A stretch of 64,000 nucleotides of DNA from Dissulfurispira thermophila. Lineage in GTDB: Bacteria > Nitrospirota > Thermodesulfovibrionia > Thermodesulfovibrionales > Dissulfurispiraceae. Location: contig NZ_AP022873.1 in NCBI RefSeq assembly GCF_014701235.1, forward strand, positions 930,001-994,000, in the 5' to 3' direction. A program made the translations under genes and the position numbers. The notes beneath the pieces are model-generated. The model worked only from the letters and a program-made list of their open reading frames with translations, had not been told where the DNA came from and did no database searches. Positions 1-8,210 of the stretch are shown here, in pieces; position 1 is the first letter of the stretch; each line of letters begins with the position of its first letter.

Positions 1-2
1 CA

Positions 3-1565
3 ATAACCATAAGTTTTGGCTCAGGATCAAGGACTATGGAACTTGTAACAAACCCAACATCAAATGCTATGAGGCTTTATGCAATAGGTGCAAAGACTTA
101 TGTTGAATGTTCTTCATGTCATGACCCGCATTTAGAGAATACCAAATTTTTAAGGGATACCACCGGAGCAAACCTTGCGGCAAAGATAAGCAATACATGC
201 ACTGCATGCCATGATAAGTCAGGGTGGTCAGGAAGTATTCACCAATCAAGCGGGTTATCATATTCAGATGCAAGCGTGAGCACAACCTTTGGCACAGGCA
301 CAATATCATCCCTTGTCTGCATGAACTGCCACAGAACGCATAAAGGACTTGGCACACCCTATCTTTTAAGACAGGCTGAAGAGACTACATGTTTTCAGGG
401 TGCTTCAAGTTTAACTAACGAGACAGCATGTCACGGCTCGAGTTCTACAGCCACGACAAATAGGATACAGACTGTTATAACGAGGACATATAAACATCCT
501 ACAACAACAATTTCAGGAATTCATACAGACCTTGATGTCCTTTATCCATTAGGCGGAACTCCGGCCGGCAGTAAGGGTCTTGACTGGGCATCTTCAAAAC
601 ATGCTGAGTGCGTTGACTGTCACAACCCACATGAGGCAAAGAATACGCCAGCACGTGTGGCTACAAATGCGTGGTATCCATCAACCATTACCAACACATC
701 CAATCAGACATCAAACTCTGGTGCACTCACAGGTGTTACAGGCGTGGAACCTACATGGCCGTCCATCTGGACAGTCCCTACTACATTCACCACTCAGAAG
801 TCATCAGCAAATGAATACCAGATATGCTTTAAGTGCCATTCATACTGGGCATTGAGGAGTGCTTCAGGAATTACAACATATACCACTGCTTCAGGTGCTA
901 CAGTAACAGACCAGGCAATGGAGTTTAATACTAATAACAAATCTGCTCATCCTGTTGTGGTGGGATTGAACAGCCAGACAGGCTCTTACTCACCTAAGGC
1001 ATTAGGCACTTCTCAGATGTCATCACCGTGGACGAATGTAGGCAATCAGACAATGTATTGCTCTGACTGTCATGGCACTGATAATGAGGCATCGGGAGAC
1101 CCTAAAGGACCGCATGGGTCGAGCTATAAATATATGCTAAAAGGAACAGGAAAATATTGGCCATATAAATCTGACGGAACTACATTATGGAGATTAAATT
1201 CTACTGATGCTCAAAATAGCCAACTTTTCTGCAGAAACTGTCATCCTATTTGGAATACCAATGGCGTCCATAGCAAAGGGGATCACAATAGTAAAAATTA
1301 TACAATAGGAGGACAAAGTGGAACAGGCGTTCCATGTGTTGGATGTCATTTGGTTATTCCGCACGGAGGTAAGAGGTCAAGGCTTATCGCATATGGCTAT
1401 CAGGCAACATCTCCTGATGTGAGTCCATATATCATAAATACAAATACAGCGGTTTTAAGGGGGTTCAAAAAAGCAAGCGGACCAAATAACTATTCGAAAT
1501 CCAATTGCTATTCCACATATAGCGGCTGTACAACGCATGGTTCTATTACAGGCGCTGACCCGTAA
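3..1565 (+). CDS. Multiheme c-type cytochrome (at least 8 hemes), 5' truncated
   Basis: Exported electron-transfer protein of the doubled-CXXCH type. Eight canonical CXXCH sites are visible: CSSCH, CTACH, CMNCH, CVDCH, CFKCH, CSDCH, CRNCH and CVGCH. A ninth, loose site with 12 residues between the cysteines (C...ETACH) could hold one more heme. The frame is open to the left edge and the first internal ATG (36) is not followed by a signal peptide, so the true start lies upstream of the window. Extra histidines after several motifs (CSSCHDPH, CVDCHNPH) fit bis-His ligation. It is probably part of a respiratory or extracellular electron-transfer set with the tetraheme at 2189 and the pentahemes at 8211 and 9152. 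Partner and substrate cannot be told. Confidence 0.85.
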   Translation: MTISFGSGSRTMELVTNPTSNAMRLYAIGAKTYVECSSCHDPHLENTKFLRDTTGANLAAKISNTCTACHDKSGWSGSIHQSSGLSYSDASVSTTFGTGTISSLVCMNCHRTHKGLGTPYLLRQAEETTCFQGASSLTNETACHGSSSTATTNRIQTVITRTYKHPTTTISGIHTDLDVLYPLGGTPAGSKGLDWASSKHAECVDCHNPHEAKNTPARVATNAWYPSTITNTSNQTSNSGALTGVTGVEPTWPSIWTVPTTFTTQKSSANEYQICFKCHSYWALRSASGITTYTTASGATVTDQAMEFNTNNKSAHPVVVGLNSQTGSYSPKALGTSQMSSPWTNVGNQTMYCSDCHGTDNEASGDPKGPHGSSYKYMLKGTGKYWPYKSDGTTLWRLNSTDAQNSQLFCRNCHPIWNTNGVHSKGDHNSKNYTIGGQSGTGVPCVGCHLVIPHGGKRSRLIAYGYQATSPDVSPYIINTNTAVLRGFKKASGPNNYSKSNCYSTYSGCTTHGSITGADP

Positions 1566-1613
1566 GAGTGGGAAAAAGAGACAGGGTGCTTTTTGTTTGA
1601 TTTGTCCATAAAA

Positions 1614-1638
1614 TCTGCTGTTTTACAGCATAAAACTT
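1614..1638. repeat. 25-bp direct repeat, copy 1 (left of DUF4258/DUF2283 pair)
   Basis: An exact 25-base match to 2147-2171. It contains a perfect hairpin TGCTGT-TTT-ACAGCA followed by TAAAACTT. The two copies bracket the small gene pair at 1680-2140, like a duplicated insertion site or a recombination scar. Confidence 0.75.
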
Positions 1639-1679
1639 AAACAGGGTTCGATAACAAGAAAAAAATTTAAAGGTTTGTT

Positions 1680-1925
1680 GTGAAGATAAATTTTTCAAGA
1701 CATGCGAGAAGAAGGATAAAACTTTATAGCATAGATGAAGGGGATGTAAGGAATATAATAGAGACAATGCTGTTGGACATTGGTGCAGATGTAGGTAAAT
1801 ATGAGAAGATTAATTATTCGTTATCAGAAAAATACGGGTATCCATTAAAGGTTGTGTTTTTAGTGGAAGGTAAGGATATAATTGTTATAACAGCATATCC
1901 TTTGAAAAGGGAGAAAAACCGATGA
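1680..1925 (+). CDS. DUF4258-type small protein (possible toxin of a TA-like pair)
   Basis: An 81-residue basic protein that looks like the DUF4258 family: 'FSRHARRRI' near the N-terminus and a strand-rich C-terminal half ending in 'IIVITAYPLKRE'. It starts at GTG (1680). The stop overlaps the start of the DUF2283 gene by 4 bases, the usual arrangement of this two-gene unit. The pair is generally treated as a putative TA module; its activity is not established. The pair is flanked by a 25-bp direct repeat. Confidence 0.65.
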   Translation: MKINFSRHARRRIKLYSIDEGDVRNIIETMLLDIGADVGKYEKINYSLSEKYGYPLKVVFLVEGKDIIVITAYPLKREKNR

Positions 1926-2140
1926 AGATATATTATGACAAAGATGTGGATGCCGCTTACATAAGGCTTTCGGATGAAAATCCTTCTGGTGTCGTAGAAA
2001 TTTCTGAAGGGATTAATATTGATACCACGGATAAAGGAGAGATTGTAGGCATAGAAATACTGGATGCCTCGAAGAAGTTTCCTTTAAGGTCGCTGTTTTC
2101 ATGCGAATTTGACAGTGAATTGTTATTAAGCAAGACATAA
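1922..2140 (+). CDS. DUF2283 family protein (putative partner of DUF4258)
   Basis: A 72-residue protein with the DUF2283 signature: 'YYDKDVDAAYIRLSDE' at the N-terminus and 'GEIVGIEILDASK' in the second half. It overlaps the DUF4258 gene by 4 bases (ATGA) and is translationally coupled to it. By analogy with the family it is the likely antitoxin or regulatory partner, but this is inference. Confidence 0.7.
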   Translation: MKIYYDKDVDAAYIRLSDENPSGVVEISEGINIDTTDKGEIVGIEILDASKKFPLRSLFSCEFDSELLLSKT

Positions 2141-2146
2141 TTTTGC

Positions 2147-2171
2147 TCTGCTGTTTTACAGCATAAAACTT
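2147..2171. repeat. 25-bp direct repeat, copy 2 (right of DUF4258/DUF2283 pair)
   Basis: Identical to 1614-1638, with the same TGCTGT-TTT-ACAGCA hairpin. It lies just before the AGGAGG ribosome binding site of the tetraheme cytochrome. Removing one copy plus the enclosed genes would leave a simple cytochrome-cytochrome junction. Confidence 0.75.
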
Positions 2172-2188
2172 TATTTTTAGGAGGTTCC

Positions 2189-2791
2189 ATGTTTTTTATC
2201 AGAATGTTTTTTGTAGTAGCTGCATGTCTTCTTTTGCCTCTGAGTGCTTTTGCTTTCGGGGGCCATGACGGTCTTGTCTGCTCGGGCTGTCACAGTATTC
2301 ACGCTGCAAAGGATGCATTGATATTTGCGGTGGAGGCAAACAAAAAGGATGTTAATCCAAGGACAAAGCAGTCATACACAGGTATAACCGCACTCTGTCT
2401 AGGTTGCCACCAGACGCCTGAAAAGGGCGGCATGGGCATTAAGCCAATATCTGCACATATGAGCCATCCATATGGCTTAAATAGTGTAAATGCAAAGGTG
2501 GCGCGTGTTCCTGAAGAAGCATTAAGAGACGGCAAATTCGAGTGCATTGGTTGCCACGACCCTCACCCATCAAATCCGAATTACAGGTATCTCAGGTATG
2601 ATGCCGGGGCTAATGGCTCAAAGATGGAGAATTTCTGCGCAGCATGCCATCCGATGAAAGCAGACCCAAAGGCAGCAAGCGTAAAGCCGCAGGGTTTCAA
2701 CAGCATGGATGAAAGGCTCTTTGGAGCATCAGGTTCATATGTCCCTGCTGTGCCTGCAGAGACCCCAGCACCAAAGCCTAAAAAGAAATAA
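2189..2791 (+). CDS. Tetraheme c-type cytochrome, periplasmic
   Basis: A 200-residue protein with a clear signal peptide (hydrophobic residues 4-22, cleavage near AFAFGG) and four CXXCH sites: CSGCH, CLGCH, CIGCH and CAACH. Spare histidines (HSIH, SAHMSHPYG, HDPHPSNP) could be the distal ligands. A strong AGGAGG lies about 6 bases before ATG. The tail is proline/lysine rich (PAETPAPKPKKK). It probably hands electrons to or from the large multiheme protein just upstream. A rho-independent terminator follows directly. Confidence 0.88.
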   Translation: MFFIRMFFVVAACLLLPLSAFAFGGHDGLVCSGCHSIHAAKDALIFAVEANKKDVNPRTKQSYTGITALCLGCHQTPEKGGMGIKPISAHMSHPYGLNSVNAKVARVPEEALRDGKFECIGCHDPHPSNPNYRYLRYDAGANGSKMENFCAACHPMKADPKAASVKPQGFNSMDERLFGASGSYVPAVPAETPAPKPKKK

Positions 2792-2798
2792 ATTGCAT

Positions 2799-2831
2799 GG
2801 GCTGGTATTAATTGGTGCCAGCCCTTATTTT
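2799..2831 (+). terminator. Rho-independent terminator after the tetraheme cytochrome
   Basis: The 7-bp stem GGGCTGG / CCAGCCC (2799-2805 with 2818-2824) is followed by TTATTTTTG. It lies 8 bases after the stop codon at 2791. Confidence 0.75.
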
Positions 2832-2935
2832 TGATAAATCTTCAATATTTGTCCAAATATGATGTCCGTATGCATTGCCTTATTTCTCAAAATGCTGCAT
2901 ACTGTATACATCACTTTGATTTGGGAGGTGTTAAA

Positions 2936-3221
2936 ATGCCAGTTGTTGAAAAAAAGGACACAAGTCTATTTCCCGATGGAACTATACAGGAAAGTAGAGA
3001 AAAAGGCTAAAAGGGAATCCATGTCTTCCGCTGCGATTATCAGGGAAGCTGTTGCACAGTATCTTGAGAAAGAGGGAGAAAAAGAGATTGATTGGGAGAA
3101 TGACCCGATATTCAAACTGGTTGGGATTATAAAAGACGGTCCCACGGACCTTTCAGTAAATCATGATTATTACCTATACGGAATGAAGAAAAAGAAGAAA
3201 CACCAACGATGTCAAAAATAG
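2936..3221 (+). CDS. Ribbon-helix-helix antitoxin (VapB-like), frame broken near its start
   Basis: The body reads as an RHH DNA-binding antitoxin: 'RTQVYFPMELYRKVEKKAK' (strand plus first helix), then 'SSAAIIREAVAQYLE'. The natural start is ATG 2936 behind GGGAGGTG, giving MPVVEKK. That frame leaves the RHH frame at a run of seven A (2949-2955) and stops after 24 codons; eight A would restore MPVVEKKRTQVYFP. Without slippage, translation would need a poor TTG at 2942/2945 or a far upstream ATG (2859). It overlaps the PIN toxin by 13 bases. This may be a sequencing error, slippage, or a real lesion. Confidence 0.6.
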
Positions 3222-3631
3222 ATAGGATTTTTGTTGATACGAGTACCTTTGTTGCATTGTTTAATGAAAGGGACGAAATGCATTATGAAGCTATAAGGTT
3301 GTTAGAGGAAATTAAAAACAAAAGGATTCGACTTGTTGTTACTGACTATATTTTGAGTGAATCCATCACGACTACTTTGGCAAGGGCAAGCCATAAGGCT
3401 GCCGTTACAGTAGGAGAGTTTATTCTTGGTAGTCATGTGATCGACCTTATATGGCTTGATAAACCGTTCAAATTCAAGGCATGGGAATTTTTTAAGAAAC
3501 ATTCTGATAAAAGTTATTTTTTTATTGACTGCACGAGCTTTATTGTGATGAAGGAGATGAAGGTTAATCATTATTTTGCCTTTGATGAGGATTTTGTTAA
3601 GACTGGATTTATTGATTTTGCGAGTAAATAA
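3209..3631 (+). CDS. PIN-domain ribonuclease toxin (VapC-like)
   Basis: A 140-residue PIN protein. The acidic active-site residues are in the expected places: D10 (FVDTS), E51 (LSES), D107 (IDCTS) and D126/D128 (FDEDF). The family cleaves RNA (often tRNA or rRNA) using Mg2+ and is held by the preceding RHH antitoxin. Its start lies inside the antitoxin gene, so the two are coupled. The toxin frame is intact, while the antitoxin frame looks disturbed. Confidence 0.8.
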   Translation: MSKIDRIFVDTSTFVALFNERDEMHYEAIRLLEEIKNKRIRLVVTDYILSESITTTLARASHKAAVTVGEFILGSHVIDLIWLDKPFKFKAWEFFKKHSDKSYFFIDCTSFIVMKEMKVNHYFAFDEDFVKTGFIDFASK

Positions 3632-3633
3632 CC

Positions 3634-5037
3634 TTGCAATTTTTTACAACCATAACTAAACCTAAGTTTGTTATTTCTCTTATTATTTTAACTCTTATTG
3701 CCTCTTTCATAGGTGTGATGATTCCTCAGATTGATGATAAGAGCCCTTCTTATTTCGAGGAATGGAAGTTAAAGTCTCCCCAGACATTTTACATCGTAGA
3801 TCTCCTCCAGCTTAATAGGGTCTATACATCCGTATGGTTTCTGACGCTTGTGTTTATTATTATGCTGTCATTGGGTTACTCAATCTATCAACAGGTTAAG
3901 AGGAATATCAAGGTTCATAGTTCATCGTTTATTGTGCATAGCAAAGAAGAAGTTCATGGCAAGGATATTTGCAGCAATGAACAATCAATGATGAACTATG
4001 AACGAATAATAAAACTCATGAGGAAGAGACGATATAAATTGGTTTATAGTTTATCGTCTGTAGTTCATGCTGACAATGAACAATCAACAATGAACGATGA
4101 ACGGCCAACGATGAACTATGAACGAATACTGGTATTCTCAAAAAATTCCATTAATCGATGGGGAGGTGTGATATTTCACTCAGGGTTGTTTTTGATAATT
4201 GTTGCGGCCATTGTCGGACTTTCTTTTCAAAAGAGGGGATTTGTGCAGGTTATGGAAGGAGAGGTGTTTTCAGGTAGGCATGAGGATTTCCTTGTGAGGA
4301 ATTTAGGGATATTTCAAAAGAGGTTTGATGTGGGTTTTAAGACACAATTATTGAAGTTCAGTCATGAATATTGGGAAACTGACCAGATAAAGGATATTTC
4401 AAGCTCTGTGAATGTTATTGATAAAGACGGCAATATGATAGATAAAACTATTGCAGTAAATACTGCTGTTAAATATAAGGGTATAAATATTTATCAATCC
4501 TTTGATTATGGTTATGCCCTCACATTTGTACTTAAATCGCCTGACGGCAAAGAGACAGTTACACATTTTCTTCTTGACCATCCTGACAAAAGGACAAAGC
4601 CATTTGTAGGCAAGACCGACTTTCCCCAGACACCGTATATTTTTAATATGAAGTTTTATCCTGACATATCCATGAATTCCTTCCATTTAGGAAAGCCGAT
4701 TTTGTATCTACAGGTATTAAAAGGCATTAACAATATGGTTTTTGATGGGCTCGTTATACCGGGCAATGTGATAAAGGTAGAAGGAAATCTTGTAAGGTTT
4801 TATAGCATATCGCAATGGAGCGGTTTGATTTATGCTAAAAGCCCTGATATGTCTCTGGCATATGCAGGATTTTTTATAAGCTGTATTGGTGTTTCGATTA
4901 TATTTTTGCTGCCGCATAAAGAGATATACATCTCTCATAAAGACAATGTGGTATCATTATATAGTAGGACGAACAGATACAAACCACTTTTTAAAGAGGA
5001 AATGGAAAAGATTAAAGAGGAATTGAGTGAACAGTGA
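3634..5037 (+). CDS. resB: Cytochrome c biogenesis protein ResB (Ccs1), with an in-frame repeat insertion
   Basis: System II cytochrome c maturation: ResB with CcsA forms the heme export and ligation complex. Membrane spans are visible near residues 10-30, 65-85, 180-200 and 408-430, with a large periplasmic domain between the last two, as in the family. It starts at TTG 3634, two bases after the vapC stop. Residues about 95-165 are an odd hydrophilic stretch with repeated 'NEQSTMNDER' and 'MNYERI' words, encoded by palindromic DNA (3913-4128) inserted between spans 2 and 3. The gene overlaps ccsA by 11 bases. Its role fits the many cytochromes around it. Confidence 0.85.
   Translation: MQFFTTITKPKFVISLIILTLIASFIGVMIPQIDDKSPSYFEEWKLKSPQTFYIVDLLQLNRVYTSVWFLTLVFIIMLSLGYSIYQQVKRNIKVHSSSFIVHSKEEVHGKDICSNEQSMMNYERIIKLMRKRRYKLVYSLSSVVHADNEQSTMNDERPTMNYERILVFSKNSINRWGGVIFHSGLFLIIVAAIVGLSFQKRGFVQVMEGEVFSGRHEDFLVRNLGIFQKRFDVGFKTQLLKFSHEYWETDQIKDISSSVNVIDKDGNMIDKTIAVNTAVKYKGINIYQSFDYGYALTFVLKSPDGKETVTHFLLDHPDKRTKPFVGKTDFPQTPYIFNMKFYPDISMNSFHLGKPILYLQVLKGINNMVFDGLVIPGNVIKVEGNLVRFYSISQWSGLIYAKSPDMSLAYAGFFISCIGVSIIFLLPHKEIYISHKDNVVSLYSRTNRYKPLFKEEMEKIKEELSEQ
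3913..4128. repeat. Two palindromic word-repeat units inside resB
   Basis: Arms such as GTTCATAGTTCATCG (3913-3927) are mirrored by complementary words CGATGAAC / GATGAACTATGAAC further on (3975-4003, then a second unit at about 4041-4128). The DNA could fold into two large hairpins. The insert keeps the resB frame open and adds about 70 residues to a cytoplasmic loop. Confidence 0.7.
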
Positions 5038-5851
5038 ACACCAGATAATCTTTAACTGGATAGCCATAGGATTTTATATTGTCTCAACAGTCTTCTTTGC
5101 CTATAGTGTTTCCTTTCAGAAGGAGAGGGGTTTGAAGCCTGCGATGGTAGTAGCACTGCTTGGACTCATTCCCCATGCAATCGCTATTGCTATCAGATGG
5201 AAAATCACAGGTCATGGGCCATATATGGCAAAGTATGAGGTTTTATCATCCAATGCATGGATAGCGGTATTGTTGTTCTTGACTGTATCATGGAAAGTTC
5301 CAAAACTTAGGCCTGCTGGCGTTATCGTGATCCCTTTGAGTTTTTTGATGATGGCATTTGGATTGTTCATGAACCCTGAGATCAGGAGACTCCCGCCGTC
5401 TCTAAGGAGCATTTGGCTAATAATTCATGTTACATTTAATAAATTAGCAGCAGGTGCAATAATTATTGCCCTCGGGACATCAGTGCTTTATCTGCTTAAA
5501 GAGAAGCACCAGGAAAGCGATTTTTATAAAAGGCTTCCATCTCTTGAGGCACTTGATGCTTACAGCTATAAGTTCATAGGCTTTGGTTTTATCTTCTGGA
5601 GCATTACAATTGCGGCAGGAGCGATATGGGCAAACGAGGCATGGGGAAGATACTGGGGATGGGACCCTATAGAGACATGGTCGCTCATAACATGGCTTCT
5701 TTACGGCTTATATCTTCATGCCCGATATTTCTTGAAATGGCAGGGCAGAAAGGCTGCATTGCTCATGGTGGTGTGCTTTGCGTTTTCGGTATTAACGATA
5801 TTCGTCATCCCGTTTATAGTTGAATCACTGCATTCAGAGTATTTCAGATGA
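5027..5851 (+). CDS. ccsA: Cytochrome c biogenesis protein CcsA (ResC/CcsB type)
   Basis: A multi-span membrane protein with the tryptophan-rich heme-handling signature near residues 205-220 (WGRYWGWDPIETWSL) and conserved histidines flanking the signature. It works with ResB to move heme outward and attach it to CXXCH apocytochromes. It starts at GTG 5027 inside the resB 3' end. It overlaps the next lipoprotein-like gene by 4 bases, so the three form an operon. Length (274) is normal for the family. Confidence 0.9.
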   Translation: MNSEHQIIFNWIAIGFYIVSTVFFAYSVSFQKERGLKPAMVVALLGLIPHAIAIAIRWKITGHGPYMAKYEVLSSNAWIAVLLFLTVSWKVPKLRPAGVIVIPLSFLMMAFGLFMNPEIRRLPPSLRSIWLIIHVTFNKLAAGAIIIALGTSVLYLLKEKHQESDFYKRLPSLEALDAYSYKFIGFGFIFWSITIAAGAIWANEAWGRYWGWDPIETWSLITWLLYGLYLHARYFLKWQGRKAALLMVVCFAFSVLTIFVIPFIVESLHSEYFR

Positions 5852-6333
5852 GTAGATTCATTCGTTTCTTGACCTTGACCTTAACCTTAACCTGCCTTTC
5901 CTGCGTTCAGATTGAAAAGTCGCAGGACAGGATGCTGGTCAAGGACACGATTATAAGCTACAATAAGCTGCTTATTGAGGCTGCAAAGACTGGAGATGCA
6001 GAGCCATTGAAGGACATATTGATTCAGAGGGAGAGAGAAAAGCTTGATCACTGGATAGCATCCTGGCATGACTCTAAAGTGTACATGGATAGCAGACTTG
6101 AAGGTATCAAGTTTAAAAATATTGCCATATCTGGAAATACTGCAAATGCTATAACATCAGAGGACTGGATATACGAATACAGGGATCTTGAAACAGGACA
6201 GTCGGTATTACCTGTTTCGAGTACTCATTACGAGATGGAATACATCTTGCAAAGAGCTAATAAAGAAGATAAAAAGTGGGTCATTACTGGTATAAATATA
6301 AAGGCAGAGAAGTCCGAGAAAATCACTAAATGA
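5848..6333 (+). CDS. Small exported or lipoprotein-like protein, third gene of the resB-ccsA operon
   Basis: A 161-residue protein. The hydrophobic N-terminus is unusually repetitive (FLTLTLTLTCLSC), because it is encoded by tandem 'CCTTAA' words like those in other repeats here. The cysteine at the end may be lipidated, although CLSC is a poor lipobox. The body (about 30-155) looks like an NTF2/IMS-like alpha+beta fold, with helices followed by strands ending 'KKWVITGINIK'. The function is unknown. The 4-base overlap with ccsA suggests a role in envelope or cytochrome assembly. Confidence 0.6.
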   Translation: MSRFIRFLTLTLTLTCLSCVQIEKSQDRMLVKDTIISYNKLLIEAAKTGDAEPLKDILIQREREKLDHWIASWHDSKVYMDSRLEGIKFKNIAISGNTANAITSEDWIYEYRDLETGQSVLPVSSTHYEMEYILQRANKEDKKWVITGINIKAEKSEKITK

Positions 6334-6347
6334 GAGGAGAGATTTTC

Positions 6348-6450
6348 GTGTCATTCCGAACGAAGTGAGGAATCTCGTTAGAGATTGCCATGGGCTTTGC
6401 CATCGCAACGACCTTTCAGGTCGGATTGCTTCGTTTTACTCGCAATGACA
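6348..6450. repeat. REP-like dispersed palindromic repeat (GTCATTCCGA...GCAATGAC type)
   Basis: It begins GTGTCATTCCGAACGAAG and ends TACTCGCAATGAC, with inner matching blocks AGGAATCTC / GAGATTG and CGACCTTTCAGGTCG. This family of short repeats occurs in many bacterial genomes. A second member lies at 8941-9068 and a fragment at 43094-43127. It fills the gap between the 5848 gene and the radical SAM gene. Confidence 0.7.
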
Positions 6451-6474
6451 GCATAGTAGAAGTTAAGGATAAAA

Positions 6475-7950
6475 ATGAAAAGAAAAAAGGTAATGCTTAT
6501 AACACCACCTTATCACTCAGGCGTGGTTGAGTCAGCAGGCACATGGCTGAATTTAGGCTTCGTATATATTGCAGAAAGCCTGAGAAAAGCCGGTTATGAT
6601 GTGGAGATATACGATGCAATGTCCTATTTTAATGATTACACGGATATTGCTAAAAGAATAGAGACGCACAAACCAGATGTGGTTGCAACAACAGCAATCA
6701 CAGCTTCAATCAATGACTGCATTGAGATATGCAGGCTCTCAAAGCAGATTAATCCCAAAGTTATAACTGTGCTTGGAAATGTCCATCCTACATTCATGTG
6801 GGAAGAAATCCTGAATGAGCATCACACTTGTGTGGATTACATCGTAAGAGGCGAGGGTGAGATTACGCTCCCTGAACTTTTGAACTGCTATTTTTCAAGA
6901 GGTAATGTATCAAAGATCAAAGGTATTGCATTCTGGGATGGCAGCAGGGCATCAGCTACACTTGCAAGGGAATACATCACAGACCTTGATTCGATTGAGG
7001 GCGCATGGGACCTTGTGGATTGGAGCATCTATACATATCGCCCCAAACCAGATTCTGTGCTTGCAATAGTAAATTCATCGAGAGGGTGCAATCAATATTG
7101 CAGTTTTTGCTCGCAGCAGCTCTTCTGGAGCCGAAAATGGAGAGCAAAATCGCCTGAAGTGTTTGTCTCTGAACTTGAGCATATTCATACGAAATACGAC
7201 GTTAATGCAGCCATGATAGCTGATGAGACCCCTACATATGACAGGCAGAGATGGGAAAGGATATTGGATTTACTTATAGAAAGGTCGATGGATATTGAAC
7301 TCTTTATGGAAACAAGGGTGAAAGACATTGTAAGGGACAGGGATATTTTATGGAAATATAGAGAGGCTGGAATAGTCCATATCTATGTTGGTGTTGAGTC
7401 AACAAGCCCTGATACACTTAAGAGGTTTGAAAAGGATGTGAGCATTGAAGAATCAAGGCTTGCAATCGAGCTCATAAATAAACACGATATAATCTCAGAG
7501 ACATCATTTGTCCTTGGAATGCCTGACGAGACAATGGCATCGATTAATATGACGGTTGAACTTGCAAAACATTATAATCCGGATATGGCATTCTTTCTTG
7601 CAATAGCCCCGTGGCCGTATGCCAACATATATAAAGAACTCGAACCATATGTGGCTACAAAGGATTACAGCAAATATAACCTCATAGAGCCTGTTGTAAA
7701 ACCTGCAGGTATGACCATCGATGAATTGAGGGATGGGCTTAACAGGGCTACGAGACTCTTCTATATGGATAAGTTTTCGAGGCTTAAAAATATGACTTCT
7801 TTTAAGAGAGACTATTTGATAGCTGTAATGAAGCTCCTTATGGAGCATTCGTATATCGGCTCCCAGATCAAGTCCATACACGATTCTATGCCAGAAGAAA
7901 TGAAAAGATTTATCAGAGACTTTGCAGAGCATTTCTCACCAATTCCATGA
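6475..7950 (+). CDS. B12-binding-domain radical SAM protein, BchE-like family
   Basis: The N-terminal third (about 1-160) is a Rossmann-like cobalamin-binding domain (MLITPPYHSG, VVATTAITAS, VRGEGE). The radical SAM cluster motif follows at C205-X3-C209-X2-C212 (GCNQYCSFCSQQ), then a TIM-barrel core with 'IYVGVESTSPDTLKRF'. Members of this class do difficult methylations or ring closures. The nearest named relative by architecture is the anaerobic Mg-protoporphyrin ester cyclase, but nothing else here points to bacteriochlorophyll, so the substrate is open. It stands alone between repeat-filled gaps. Confidence 0.8.
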   Translation: MKRKKVMLITPPYHSGVVESAGTWLNLGFVYIAESLRKAGYDVEIYDAMSYFNDYTDIAKRIETHKPDVVATTAITASINDCIEICRLSKQINPKVITVLGNVHPTFMWEEILNEHHTCVDYIVRGEGEITLPELLNCYFSRGNVSKIKGIAFWDGSRASATLAREYITDLDSIEGAWDLVDWSIYTYRPKPDSVLAIVNSSRGCNQYCSFCSQQLFWSRKWRAKSPEVFVSELEHIHTKYDVNAAMIADETPTYDRQRWERILDLLIERSMDIELFMETRVKDIVRDRDILWKYREAGIVHIYVGVESTSPDTLKRFEKDVSIEESRLAIELINKHDIISETSFVLGMPDETMASINMTVELAKHYNPDMAFFLAIAPWPYANIYKELEPYVATKDYSKYNLIEPVVKPAGMTIDELRDGLNRATRLFYMDKFSRLKNMTSFKRDYLIAVMKLLMEHSYIGSQIKSIHDSMPEEMKRFIRDFAEHFSPIP

Positions 7951-7956
7951 GTAACC

Positions 7957-7974
7957 TTGTGTAAAATCACACAA
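7957..7974. promoter_or_regulatory. 18-bp perfect palindrome, CRP/FNR-like operator candidate
   Basis: TTGTGT-AAAATC-ACACAA has perfect 6-base arms spaced by six. It is close to the TTGTGA-N6-TCACAA pattern bound by CRP/FNR-family regulators. It sits just after the radical SAM stop and about 240 bases before the cytochrome at 8211. No T-run follows, so it is not an obvious terminator. Confidence 0.35.
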
Positions 7975-7977
7975 TAA

Positions 7978-8110
7978 AGATAGGTTAATGTTAGGGATAG
8001 GGTTGAGGGGAAAGATAAATTGTTTTTTTCTTAACCTTAACCTCAACCTTCTTTTAGCCTTAACCTTAGCCTTAACCTATCTTTTGGCATTTACCTTTTC
8101 CTTTACCTAT
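7978..8110. repeat. Word repeat (TTAACC/CTTAACC tandem) with inverted arm
   Basis: Most of the 260-base gap before the pentaheme gene. The left part AGATAGGTTAATGTTAGGG is partly complementary to the right part CCTTAACCTATCT (8070-8083). Between them lie repeated CCTTAACCT / TTAGCCTTAACC words. The same word occurs in the 5848 gene and at 34334-34355. I see no gene in 7951-8210. Confidence 0.6.
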
Positions 8111-8115
8111 CTATT

Positions 8116-8132
8116 CTGGAATGACTTTTGCT
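8116..8132 (+). promoter_or_regulatory. Sigma-54-type promoter upstream of pentaheme cytochrome 1
   Basis: CTGGAATGACTTTTGCT matches YTGGCACGRNNNTTGCW with the invariant GG and GC at -24/-12 and correct spacing; only two less critical bases differ. A nearly identical element precedes the paralogous gene at 9152, which supports both. Confidence 0.6.
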
Positions 8133-8210
8133 ATAAAACTATGGCTACATAACACAGCCTCATTAAAGTTTTATCTTTTTTTATAGCTGTTATTTTTTGT
8201 ATCATAGTTT

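Noticed and set aside
6475-7950. Bacteriochlorophyll synthesis (true BchE)
   Set aside because: No other bch genes or photosynthesis genes are present; only the class architecture is shared.
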